Shown: positions 26,306 to 32,897 of the stretch, piece after piece
How positions within the stretch are numbered: position 1 is the first letter of the stretch
Layout of the letters: every line of letters starts with the position of its first letter
From: an uncultured Xanthobacter sp.
GTDB taxonomy: Bacteria; Pseudomonadota; Alphaproteobacteria; Rhizobiales; Xanthobacteraceae
DNA: 32,897 bases
Direction of reading: 5' to 3'
Assembly (NCBI GenBank): GCA_937872325.1
Contig: CALMSN010000290.1
Location: 1 to 32,897 of the forward strand
Translations under genes and position numbers: made by a program
Notes under the pieces: generated by a model
Database searches by the model: none
What the model saw: only the letters and a program-made list of their open reading frames with translations
What the model was told of the DNA's origin: nothing

Positions 26306-27019
26306 TCAGGCCGTCCCGAAATCACGATCGAGCACGCGGATGCCGTCCTTGCCCGCCAGGATGGCTTTTGTGGCAAGGCCGATGAACAGGCCGTGATCCA
26401 CCACCCCCGGCACGTCCAGCAGGGCACGCGACAGGGCGGCCGGATCAGGAATGCGGCCGAGATGCAGGTCGAAGATCAGATGGTCCTGATCGGTGACGAA
26501 GGCATGACCGTCGCCGTCGCGCCGCGTCACGATGCGCCCGGCGCAGCCGGCGGCGCGGATCGCCTCTTCGATGTTGCTGGCGATGCTGGCGGTCCCGAAG
26601 TCCACCACCTCCACCGGCAGCGGGAACCGGCCGAGGGTGGCCACAGCCTTGCCCTCGTCGGCGATGACGATCATCTCGCGGGCGGCGCTGGCAACGATCT
26701 TCTCGCGCAGCAGGGCACCGCCGCCGCCCTTCACGAGCGCAAGGCCCGGGCCGATCTCGTCCGCCCCGTCGATGCACAGATCGAGCGGGCCGGCCTCGTC
26801 GAGGGTGGCGATCGGCACGTCCAGGGACACCGCCTGGGCCAGCGTCTGCTCCGAGGTCGGCACCCCGAGCACGTTGAGGCCGCTATGGACCTTCTCCGCC
26901 AGCAGTTCGACGAAGTGCCGGGCGGTGGAGCCGGTGCCGAGGCCGATGCGCATGCCGTCGGTGACGAAGGTCAGAGCATGGGCGGCGGCACGGCGCTTCA
27001 GGTCTTCGACGGGGGCCAT
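26306..27019 (-). CDS. rpiA: Ribose-5-phosphate isomerase A
   Basis: Interconverts ribose-5-phosphate and ribulose-5-phosphate in the pentose phosphate pathway; cytoplasmic, 237 residues from the ATG at 27019. Active-site motifs are GTGST (residues 28-32), DGADE (84-88) and [11 protein letters not shown] (97-107) with the catalytic glutamate. The length is slightly above E. coli RpiA (219). The earlier open frame adds 23 residues without family similarity, so the internal ATG is preferred. Confidence 0.96.
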   Translation of the reverse strand: MAPVEDLKRRAAAHALTFVTDGMRIGLGTGSTARHFVELLAEKVHSGLNVLGVPTSEQTLAQAVSLDVPIATLDEAGPLDLCIDGADEIGPGLALVKGGGGALLREKIVASAAREMIVIADEGKAVATLGRFPLPVEVVDFGTASIASNIEEAIRAAGCAGRIVTRRDGDGHAFVTDQDHLIFDLHLGRIPDPAALSRALLDVPGVVDHGLFIGLATKAILAGKDGIRVLDRDFGTA

Positions 27020-27076
27020 GGCATGCTCCGGTGTGGCGCGGGCGTCACCCGCGCCGGGGTCCCGGCGCAGGGGGGC

Positions 27077-27100
27077 GCCGACCCGCAACCGCGGGTCGGC
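27077..27100 (-). terminator. Hairpin between the small exported protein gene and rpiA
   Basis: A perfect 10-bp stem (GCCGACCCGC at 27077-27086 with GCGGGTCGGC at 27091-27100) and an AACC tetraloop lie 51 nt past the stop of the upstream gene on the minus strand. There is no T-run. It probably ends that message before rpiA. Confidence 0.5.
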
Positions 27101-27151
27101 AGGCGCGTGCTCTAGCGCCGTTCCAATCCCACCACAAGCCGGGCCTTGCCC

Positions 27152-27601
27152 TCAGCGCCCCGGCGGGGTGCACAGGATGATGGAATCCGTGGCCCCGCCG
27201 ATGCCCGCCTGCTCCCGCACATAGCAGATGCTCATCTCGCCGGTGTCGTGATTGACCCGGAAGATGCCGGTCTCGCCGGCGTAGCGGGTGGGCATGAGGC
27301 CGTAATTGCCGGCCTTCTGCGGCCCCGCCCCCTCGCTCTGCACGAAGCAGCGGGTGACGCCGACCTTCGAGCCTTCCGGCCGCTCGAACTGGCAGGCCGA
27401 CATCTCGCCGGTCTTGCGGTTCACCCCGTAGACCCGGTTCGCCTCCCCGGAGGGCGGGGCGGCGAAGTCGTAGAGGGGATCGGCCGCCCGCGCCGGCGCC
27501 GCGCCCATCAGCGCGCCCGCCGCGATCGCCGCCGCCAGCACCGCCCGCGCGCCGCGCCGGCCCCCGGCCAACCGTCCCGCCCAAAGAAGGCTGCTTCGCA
27601 T
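27152..27601 (-). CDS. Small exported protein with two cysteine-pair repeats
   Basis: A 149-residue protein from the ATG at 27601, preceded by GGAGGA. A long signal peptide runs to about residue 40 (ending APARA). The mature part has an internal duplication: ANRVYGVNRKTGEMSACQF...RCF and TGIFRVNHDTGEMSICYV...ILC. Each unit has the pattern VN..TGEMS.C followed by a second cysteine about 18-20 residues later, so two disulfides are likely after export. The repeats read like small beta-hairpin units of the WD- or Kelch-like 'N..TGE' style. I do not recognise a named family. It is divergent from gph. Confidence 0.75.
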   Translation of the reverse strand: MRSSLLWAGRLAGGRRGARAVLAAAIAAGALMGAAPARAADPLYDFAAPPSGEANRVYGVNRKTGEMSACQFERPEGSKVGVTRCFVQSEGAGPQKAGNYGLMPTRYAGETGIFRVNHDTGEMSICYVREQAGIGGATDSIILCTPPGR

Positions 27602-27727
27602 CTTCGTCCTCCGTGTGCCGGCCGGCCCGTCGCCGCCTGCGGCCATCATGTCCGGCGCGGGACGCTGGCGCGAAAAAGCGGCAGGATTTATGGCAAGGGC
27701 ATCGCATCCCCGCTCAAGGACCCCGCC

Positions 27728-28423
27728 ATGGCGCTCCGCTCCCCCACCCGTCCGCTCGTCGCCTTCGATCTCGACGGCACCCTCGTCGATTCGGCCCCCG
27801 ACCTTCTCGACACGCTGGACGTGGTGCTTTCCGGCCGCGGCCTTGCCCCGGTGGACCGGGACGACGCCCGGGCGATGATCGGCGGCGGGGCGCGGGTGCT
27901 GATCCGCCGCGCCCTCGCCCACGAGGGCATCACCCTTCCGGAGGCCGAGATCGAGGCGCTCAATGCCCGCTTCCTCGAACACTATGCCGCCCACATCGCC
28001 GACCGCACCCGGCCCTTTCCCGGGGTGACGCAGGCGCTGGACCGGCTGGCGGCGCAGGGCGTGCTGCTGGCGGTGTGCACCAACAAGCTGGAGCACCTCG
28101 CCCGCCTGCTGCTGGACCGGCTCGACCTCACGCCCCGCTTCCATGCCATCACCGGCGCCGACACCTATGGCAAACCGAAGCCGGACGCCCTGCCTCTGAT
28201 GTCCACCATTGCGGCGGCGGGCGGCGTGCCGGCGGCGACCCTGATGGTGGGCGACAGCCGCACCGACATCCTCACCGCCCGGGCGGCCGGGGTGCCGGTG
28301 ATCGCGGTGTCGTTCGGCTACACCGAGATCCCGCCGGCGGAGCTGGGCGCCGACGTGCTGATCGATCATTTCGATGCCCTGGAGAGCGCGGTGGAAACCC
28401 TGCTGGCCGGCGCGCCGGCCTGA
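27728..28423 (+). CDS. gph: Phosphoglycolate phosphatase (HAD superfamily)
   Basis: Hydrolyses 2-phosphoglycolate, produced by DNA repair or by RuBisCO oxygenation, to glycolate. The protein is 231 residues from the ATG at 27728. HAD motifs are FDLDGTLVDS (nucleophile Asp14, acid/base Asp16), the motif II threonine in AVCTNK, the motif III lysine in YGKPKPDA, and motif IV VGDSRTD. The C1-type cap lies between residues 20 and 85. Other HAD phosphatases share these motifs, but the FPGV..ALDRL and CTNK...LL..L combination is typical of Gph. It is followed by tRNA-Val. Confidence 0.88.
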   Translation: MALRSPTRPLVAFDLDGTLVDSAPDLLDTLDVVLSGRGLAPVDRDDARAMIGGGARVLIRRALAHEGITLPEAEIEALNARFLEHYAAHIADRTRPFPGVTQALDRLAAQGVLLAVCTNKLEHLARLLLDRLDLTPRFHAITGADTYGKPKPDALPLMSTIAAAGGVPAATLMVGDSRTDILTARAAGVPVIAVSFGYTEIPPAELGADVLIDHFDALESAVETLLAGAPA

Positions 28424-28476
28424 ACGGCGGCCGGCGGGGCCGTCCACAGCCGGACGGGGGCCAAGGCGGCGCCCTC

Positions 28477-28505
28477 TTGACACGAAGGCCCGCGCCGCCC
28501 TAAAC
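28477..28505 (+). promoter_or_regulatory. Predicted promoter of tRNA-Val
   Basis: TTGACA (28477-28482), a 17-nt spacer and CTAAAC (28500-28505) form a plausible sigma-70 promoter about 20 nt upstream of the mature tRNA 5' end. The -35 is consensus; the -10 is weak. Confidence 0.55.
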
Positions 28506-28525
28506 CCCGCTCCTCGCAATGGCGC

Positions 28526-28600
28526 GGGCGATTAGCTCAGCGGGAGAGCACTCCCTTCACACGGGAGGGGTCGCAGGTTCAATCCCTGCATCGCCCACCA
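28526..28600 (+). tRNA. tRNA-Val (anticodon CAC)
   Basis: A full cloverleaf: acceptor GGGCGAT paired with ATCGCCC, D-arm GCTC..GAGC, anticodon stem CTCCC/GGGAG with loop TTCACAC (anticodon CAC), T-arm GCAGG/CCTGC with loop TTCAATC, discriminator A and an encoded CCA. It reads the GTG valine codon, which is heavily used in GC-rich genomes. Confidence 0.96.
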
Positions 28601-28819
28601 TGCCGCCCATCGCCTCCCTGTTTTCCGCTGCATCCGGATCATGCCCTGCTCGACTGGGCGGGGAAATGCGGCGCATCACGCCCTAACCCGTGAAGACTCC
28701 GGGTCGGATGGTTCGCGTAGAAGCGCCACCGGTGCTCCTCGCACGCTCTGCCGCGCGAACCGCCCACCGGCTCGGAGATGGCGCCGGCGGGCGGCTCCGC
28801 CTGATCCCTCAGTCGCGCG

Positions 28820-29812
28820 CTATGGAACTTTCCACCCCACCGCACCGCCGGTGAGGCCGGCGCCCACTGCCGTCATCAGCACCAGTTCGCCCGGCTCCAG
28901 CGGGCGCGCCTCGGCGCTGGCGGCGAGCGAGAAGGGGATGGTGGCGGCGGAGGAGTTGCCGAACTCGGCGATGGTCGACACCACCGTCTCCGGCCTCAGC
29001 CCCAGCGCCTTGCGCACGGCCTCGAAGATGCGGGTGTTGGCCTGGTGCGGCACGAAACGGGTGATCTCCGCCGCCTCCACCCCGGCCTCGTCCATGGCGC
29101 GGCGGGCGCTGGCGGTCATCATGGCTACCGCCTCGGTGAACACCGCCTTGCCGTCCGGCATGGCCATCAGCAACTCCTGCGGGTCGAGGCCCGGCCCGTA
29201 GGGCTTGCGGCTGCCGCCGGCGGGTATTTGGATCAGGGCGGAGTGGGCGCCGTCGCCGGTGAGGGGGGCGCCGAGGAGGCCGGCCGCGCCCTGCCGGTCC
29301 GGCACCAGGAGCGCCGCGCCCGCGGCATCGGCGAACAGCACCGCGCTGGAGCGATCGGCCGGATTGATGCGGCGGCTCAGGATGTTGGCCGCAACCACCA
29401 GCACCGGCAGCCCGCGTGTGCGCACGAAGCCGTCGGCCAGCGTCAGGGCATAGAGAAAGCCCGAGCAGGCGCCGGCGAGATCCACCCCGCCGGACGCCGT
29501 GAGCCCGAGCTGGTGCGCTAGCAGCGGCGCCGAGGGCGGCAGCAGGTGGTCCGGGGTCGAGGTGGCGAGCAGCGTCAGCGCCACCTGATCGCGGGCGATG
29601 CCGGCGGCGGCGAGCGCCGCCTCCGCCGCCGGACGGGCGATGTCGGTGAGCGCCTCCCCGGCCTGGGCATAGCGGCGGGCCCGAATGCCCGTGCGGCGCC
29701 CCATCCCGCCCCCCCCCCCGCCCCTGGCGGCCCCCCGCTCCGCCCTCTCCCCCCCCCCCCCCGGGGCGTGGCGGCCGAGCCCGGCGATCCGGCTTGCCGG
29801 CGCGCCCCTCAC
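28820..29812 (-). CDS. bioZ: BioZ, 3-oxoacyl-ACP synthase III-like enzyme of biotin synthesis
   Basis: FabH-fold condensing enzyme. In rhizobia and Brucella, BioZ condenses glutaryl-CoA with malonyl-ACP to start the pimeloyl moiety of biotin, replacing BioC/BioH. The frame spans 330 residues from a GTG at 29812 overlapping the bioA stop (GTGA). The triad is visible: Cys in AGACSGF, His in VPHQANTR, Asn in FGNSS. The N-terminus [10 protein letters not shown] is family-like, but residues ~18-37 are glycine-rich, encoded by C-runs at 29709-29763, where relatives have an ordinary conserved helix before [10 protein letters not shown]. The sequence there is probably wrong. Direct linkage to bioA favours BioZ over housekeeping FabH. 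Confidence 0.85.
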   Translation of the reverse strand: MRGAPASRIAGLGRHAPGGGGERAERGAARGGGGGGMGRRTGIRARRYAQAGEALTDIARPAAEAALAAAGIARDQVALTLLATSTPDHLLPPSAPLLAHQLGLTASGGVDLAGACSGFLYALTLADGFVRTRGLPVLVVAANILSRRINPADRSSAVLFADAAGAALLVPDRQGAAGLLGAPLTGDGAHSALIQIPAGGSRKPYGPGLDPQELLMAMPDGKAVFTEAVAMMTASARRAMDEAGVEAAEITRFVPHQANTRIFEAVRKALGLRPETVVSTIAEFGNSSAATIPFSLAASAEARPLEPGELVLMTAVGAGLTGGAVGWKVP

Positions 29813-31077
29813 GCCAGCACCTGCGGCGCGTCGGCGATGGCGGCGTAGGCGGGCTCCAGATCCGCGGCGGTGACGCAATAAGGCGGCATCACATAGATGG
29901 TGTTGCCCAGCGGGCGGATGAGCAGGCCCCGATCCAGGAAATGGGCCATCAGTTTTGGCCCCACATCAGCGAGATAGCCGCCGTCGCCCACCTTCAGCTC
30001 CAACGCCGTGATGGTGCCGCAGCGGCGCACGCTCTCGAAGCGCGCATCGTCGCGGAACGGCGCCAGCAGCGTCTCCTGCAGCCCCTCCAGGGTGGCGATG
30101 CGGTCGCGCACCGGCTCGCTCCGCCACACCTCCACATTGGCGAGGCCGGCGGCGCAGGCGATGGGATTGGCGGTGTAGGAAGAGGAGTGGAAGAACGTGC
30201 GGGCGCGATCGGTGGAATAGTGGGCGGTGAAGATCTCCTCCCGGCACATGGTCACCGCCAGCGGCAGGAGGCCGCCGGTGAGGCCCTTCGACAGGCACAG
30301 GATGTCCGGGCTGATGCCGGCCTGCTCGCAGGCGAACAGGGTGCCGGTGCGGCCCCAGCCGGTCATCACCTCGTCGGCGATGAACAGCACGCCATGGGCC
30401 TCGCAGATGCGCTTCATGGCGGCCAGCACCTGCGGCCCGTACATCAGCATGCCGCCGGCCCCCAGCACCAGCGGCTCGACGATGAAGGCCGCCGGGCTTT
30501 CCGCGCACAGGGCGGCGAGGGCGGCGAGGGTCTCCTCCTCCCGCCCCGGATGGGGGAAGGGCACGCGCTTCACGTCGAACAGCAGCGGCGCATAGGCGGC
30601 GTTGAACACGCCCCGCTCGCCCACCGACATGGTGCCGATGGTGTCGCCGTGATAGCTGCCTTCCATCACGATGATGGAGGTTCGCGCGGCGCCGATGTTG
30701 CGCCAGTAGCCCAGCGCCATCTTCAGCGCCACCTCCACGCTGGTGGAGCCGCTGTCGGAATAGAACACACGGCTCAGCCCCTCCGGCGCCAGCGCCACCA
30801 GCTCGCGCGCCAGCGCCTCCGCGGGGGCGTGGGTGAAGCCGGCGAAGATGATCTGGTCGAGGGTGTCGGCCTGCGCCTTCACCGCCGCGACGATGCGCGG
30901 GTGGCGGTGGCCATGGGTGACCACCCACCAGGATGAAATGGCGTCGAGGATGCGCCGCCCCTCCGGCGTGACGAGATAGGCCCCTTCGCTGGCGGCGATG
31001 GGCTGCATCTGCGGTTGCAGCGCGTGCTGGGTGAAGGGGTGCCAGATGGGCGAGGCGGTCGGGGGGATGGACGACAT
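29809..31077 (-). CDS. bioA: Adenosylmethionine-8-amino-7-oxononanoate aminotransferase
   Basis: PLP enzyme converting KAPA to DAPA with S-adenosylmethionine as amino donor, the third step of the biotin ring pathway. It has 422 residues, the normal length. The N-terminus [17 protein letters not shown], the substrate-site [25 protein letters not shown], the PLP aspartate in [14 protein letters not shown] and the lysine in LSKGLTGG are all present. It overlaps bioZ at its 3' end and is separated from bioD by a 424-nt gap that begins with a 37-bp dyad at its 5' side. Confidence 0.95.
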   Translation of the reverse strand: MSSIPPTASPIWHPFTQHALQPQMQPIAASEGAYLVTPEGRRILDAISSWWVVTHGHRHPRIVAAVKAQADTLDQIIFAGFTHAPAEALARELVALAPEGLSRVFYSDSGSTSVEVALKMALGYWRNIGAARTSIIVMEGSYHGDTIGTMSVGERGVFNAAYAPLLFDVKRVPFPHPGREEETLAALAALCAESPAAFIVEPLVLGAGGMLMYGPQVLAAMKRICEAHGVLFIADEVMTGWGRTGTLFACEQAGISPDILCLSKGLTGGLLPLAVTMCREEIFTAHYSTDRARTFFHSSSYTANPIACAAGLANVEVWRSEPVRDRIATLEGLQETLLAPFRDDARFESVRRCGTITALELKVGDGGYLADVGPKLMAHFLDRGLLIRPLGNTIYVMPPYCVTAADLEPAYAAIADAPQVLA

Positions 31078-31501
31078 GGCGCCTTATACCAAAGGCCCGT
31101 GAGTCGGACTCATCGGTCTTTGGTCAAGCCCGCGCGGGACCGCGCGAAGACCGGGGTCGATGGCATTGACAGCCTCTGACGAAACCTCTGGGGGCCGGGG
31201 GGCGAGAGGTTCTGGCCCCCCGCCGGGCGCGCGCCGCTGCCGATGCGGCGGGCATCGGCGAGGAGCGGCGCTGCCGCAGGGGGACTGAAGGACCCGGCCA
31301 CACGATGCCATGAGGTTTTGTCGGAGGCTCTCGGAGACTGTCGGGACATTCGGCGGCTGAGGGCAACTGCGGGGTTTTCGGGGGCGCAGTAAGGAGAGGC
31401 TGCAGGGGCGATGCCGCGGGGCCGGGTTCCCGGCGCCCGGGCAGCGGAACAGCCCGGCGGCATGAGAACCACCTCTGCCCGTCCGACTTTTCAAAAAACT
31501 T
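31078..31501. other. Structured gap between bioD and bioA
   Basis: A 424-nt stretch inside an otherwise tightly packed operon, with no credible gene. It holds a 37-bp dyad (31088-31124): outer arms ACCAAAG/CTTTGGT and inner arms TGAGTC/GACTCA share one centre, 11 nt upstream of bioA. It also holds a hairpin (31231-31271) with stem GCCGATGC/GCATCGGC extended after a 4-nt bulge by GCGCCGCT/AGCGGCGC. It could be an inserted repeat element, a leader or an internal promoter region; I cannot tell which. Confidence 0.5.
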
Positions 31502-32129
31502 CTATGCCCCGGCGCCGGCGGCGAGGAAATCCACGCGGCGGAACCCCGCGGCGAAGGTGGCGGCGAGGGGGGCCGGTGCCAGCGGATCGAGCGGGGGCAG
31601 GGTGCCGAGTACCTTCACCGCGCCAAGCCGGGCGATGATGCGGGCGTTCTCCCCGTGGGGCGGCCCGATGAGGGCAACACCCAGCACCGCGATGCCGCGG
31701 CGGCGCAGCGCCTCCAGCGACAGCAAGGTGTGGTTGAGGGTGCCCAGGCCCGAGCGCGCGCACAGCACCAGCGGCAGCCCCCAGCGGGCGAACAGGTCGA
31801 TGAGCAGCATGTCCTCGGTGAGGGGCACCATGAGCCCGCCGGCACCTTCGATCACCAGCGGCCGGTCCGGATCGTCGGCCGGCGGGTCCAGGCGCGCGGC
31901 GTCGATGACGATGCCCTCGAGGCGGGGGGGGGGGGGGGGGGGGGGCCGGGGGCAGCACGGCGTCTTCCGCAAGGCCGGCGAGGCGGGCGACGGCGGCGCT
32001 GTCGGTTTCGTCGTCGAGGCCGGCCTGCACCGGCTTCCAGTAGCGCCCGCCGAGAAAGCCCGCGAGGCCGGCGCTGAACACCGTCTTGCCGATGCCGGTA
32101 TCGGTGCCGGAGACGACGATACGGGTCAC
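31502..32129 (-). pseudogene. bioD: Dethiobiotin synthetase, reading frame broken in a poly-G run
   Basis: Closes the ureido ring of dethiobiotin from DAPA, CO2 and ATP. The GTG start at 32129 overlaps the bioF stop (GTGA). The N-terminal part has the P-loop [10 protein letters not shown] (residues 7-16) and KPVQAGL; the C-terminal part has [16 protein letters not shown] and [15 protein letters not shown], but in another frame. The break is at 31922-31945, where ~24 consecutive G replace coding sequence and both frames read poly-proline. The span is 628 nt, not divisible by three. Everything outside the run is well conserved, so a sequencing or assembly error is more likely than a true pseudogene. 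Gene end is TAG at 31502. Confidence 0.8.
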
Positions 32130-32897
32130 GCCGCCCGGCTCCCGAGGTCTTCGGCGAGGGCGTCCACCAGCGCGGTCACGGCAGCCTCGTCCACGTTCAG
32201 GGTGAGGGAGATCCGCAGCCGCGCGGTGCCCTCGGGCACCGTGGGCGGGCGCACGCCGCGCACGTCGAAGCCGCGGGCCTGGAGCCCCGCCGCCAGCGTC
32301 ATGGCGCGGCCGTTGTCGCCCACGATCACCGGCTGGATCTGCGATCCCGAGGCGGCGACGCCGATCCGCGCCAGCTCCCGCCCGGCATGGGCCACCAGCG
32401 CCTGCAGGCACCGCCGCCGCTCCGGCTCGGTGGAAAGGAGGCGCAGCGCCTCCTCCGCCGCCACCGCCATCAGCGGCGAGGGGGCGGTGGCGAAGATGAA
32501 GGGGGGGGCGGGGTTCCCCATGAAGTCGCACAGCACCTTCGCCCCCGCCAGCAGGGCGCCGGAGCCGCCCAGCGCCTTGCCGCAGGTGTGCAGCACCAGG
32601 ACATTCTCCCGGCCCTCGAACGGCGCCGCGAGGCCCCGCCCGTCCGGGCCGCAGACGCCGGTGGCGTGGGCCTCGTCGATGAACAGGAAGGCGTCGGTCT
32701 CGTCCGCCAGCGCCATCAGGTCGGCGAGCGGAGCGGTGTCGCCGTCCATGGAATAGAGGCTCTCCACCGCGAGCCACACCCGGCCGGTGCCACCCTCCGC
32801 CCGGAAGCGGCGGGCCTCGTGGGCGAACGCCGCCCCGTCGTTGTGGCGGGCCGGCGCGGCGACGGCCCCGCCCGCGCGCCCGCCCCCCCCGGGGCTG
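32126..32897 (-). CDS. bioF: 8-amino-7-oxononanoate synthase, 5' end beyond the window
   Basis: PLP enzyme that condenses pimeloyl-ACP with alanine to KAPA, the first step of biotin ring assembly. Only the C-terminal ~256 residues are inside. Recognisable are [27 protein letters not shown], the PLP aspartate in [12 protein letters not shown] and the lysine in [12 protein letters not shown]. Where relatives read N.AR.FIF.T, this reads [10 protein letters not shown] beside a G-run at 32503-32516, and the sequence upstream of RHND (32858-32897) is G/C homopolymer. Both look like local sequence error. Its stop overlaps the bioD start. bioB would be expected further upstream. Confidence 0.9.
   Translation of the reverse strand, partial: SPGGGGRAGGAVAAPARHNDGAAFAHEARRFRAEGGTGRVWLAVESLYSMDGDTAPLADLMALADETDAFLFIDEAHATGVCGPDGRGLAAPFEGRENVLVLHTCGKALGGSGALLAGAKVLCDFMGNPAPPFIFATAPSPLMAVAAEEALRLLSTEPERRRCLQALVAHAGRELARIGVAASGSQIQPVIVGDNGRAMTLAAGLQARGFDVRGVRPPTVPEGTARLRISLTLNVDEAAVTALVDALAEDLGSRAA

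Noticed and set aside
28526..28820. tRNA-Val as an integration site of a mobile island
   Set aside because: No integrase gene and no repeated 3' tRNA fragment is seen in the window.
31084..31494. 136-residue open frame in the bioD-bioA gap
   Set aside because: Its composition is Pro/Arg/Ser-rich and low in complexity, it overlaps hairpins, several alternative frames are open, and it has no family resemblance.
31922..31945. Poly-G tract as a phase-variation switch in bioD
   Set aside because: A slipping tract would change only its length, but conserved residues on that stretch are also replaced, and similar runs damage bioZ and bioF. Sequence error explains this better.

Overview
The window is very GC-rich and reads as the chromosome of an alphaproteobacterium, most likely of the order Hyphomicrobiales (Rhizobiales). 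Supporting signs are the rsmI-yraN-gshB order, a biotin operon that carries bioZ instead of bioC/bioH, a dnaK promoter of the alphaproteobacterial RpoH type, and intergenic inverted-pair palindromes. A Xanthobacteraceae-like genus is a guess only. No phage, transposase, plasmid or CRISPR feature is visible. Both window ends look like contig ends: bioF runs off the right edge, and the last ~3 kb holds several suspicious poly-G/poly-C tracts.

Left third (about 450-10720). Nine minus-strand genes appear to form one operon: a three-subunit molybdenum hydroxylase of the CoxM/CoxS/CoxL type, a Tat-exported solute-binding protein, a complete branched-chain-amino-acid-type ABC transporter (livH, livM, livG, livF homologues), and a short CoxG-like protein. 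Most junctions overlap or are short. A divergent TetR-family regulator flanks the operon. A perfect 9-bp-arm palindrome sits on the predicted promoter, and a 16-bp-stem hairpin closes the operon. The large subunit lacks the CO dehydrogenase active-site signature, so the set is best read as an import-and-hydroxylate module for an unknown organic compound. This is the most interesting system in the window.

10739-14355. A same-strand group of doxX, a two-domain VOC ring-cleaving dioxygenase-like protein, a glutathionyl-hydroquinone reductase and a LysR regulator looks like a quinone/hydroquinone defence cluster. It parallels the Bacillus mhqO/mhqP pairing. A 31-bp dyad lies upstream of doxX, and its core recurs near the start of the dioxygenase gene.

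14367-28600. This is mostly core and housekeeping sequence: gshB, yraN and rsmI; a ~250-bp tandem duplication carrying paired palindromes; an exported protein of unknown function; alkB divergent from a VOC protein; dnaK with an RpoH-type promoter; dnaJ; an exported M23 peptidase coupled to an unknown exported protein; a DUF2059-like protein; rpiA; a small exported cysteine-pair repeat protein; gph; and tRNA-Val(CAC).

28820-32897. A biotin operon on the minus strand in the order bioF-bioD-bioA-bioZ. The frame of bioD is broken in a ~24-G run. The bioZ N-terminus contains poly-C tracts that replace conserved sequence, and a 424-nt structured gap separates bioD from bioA. The damage looks like base-calling error rather than biology.
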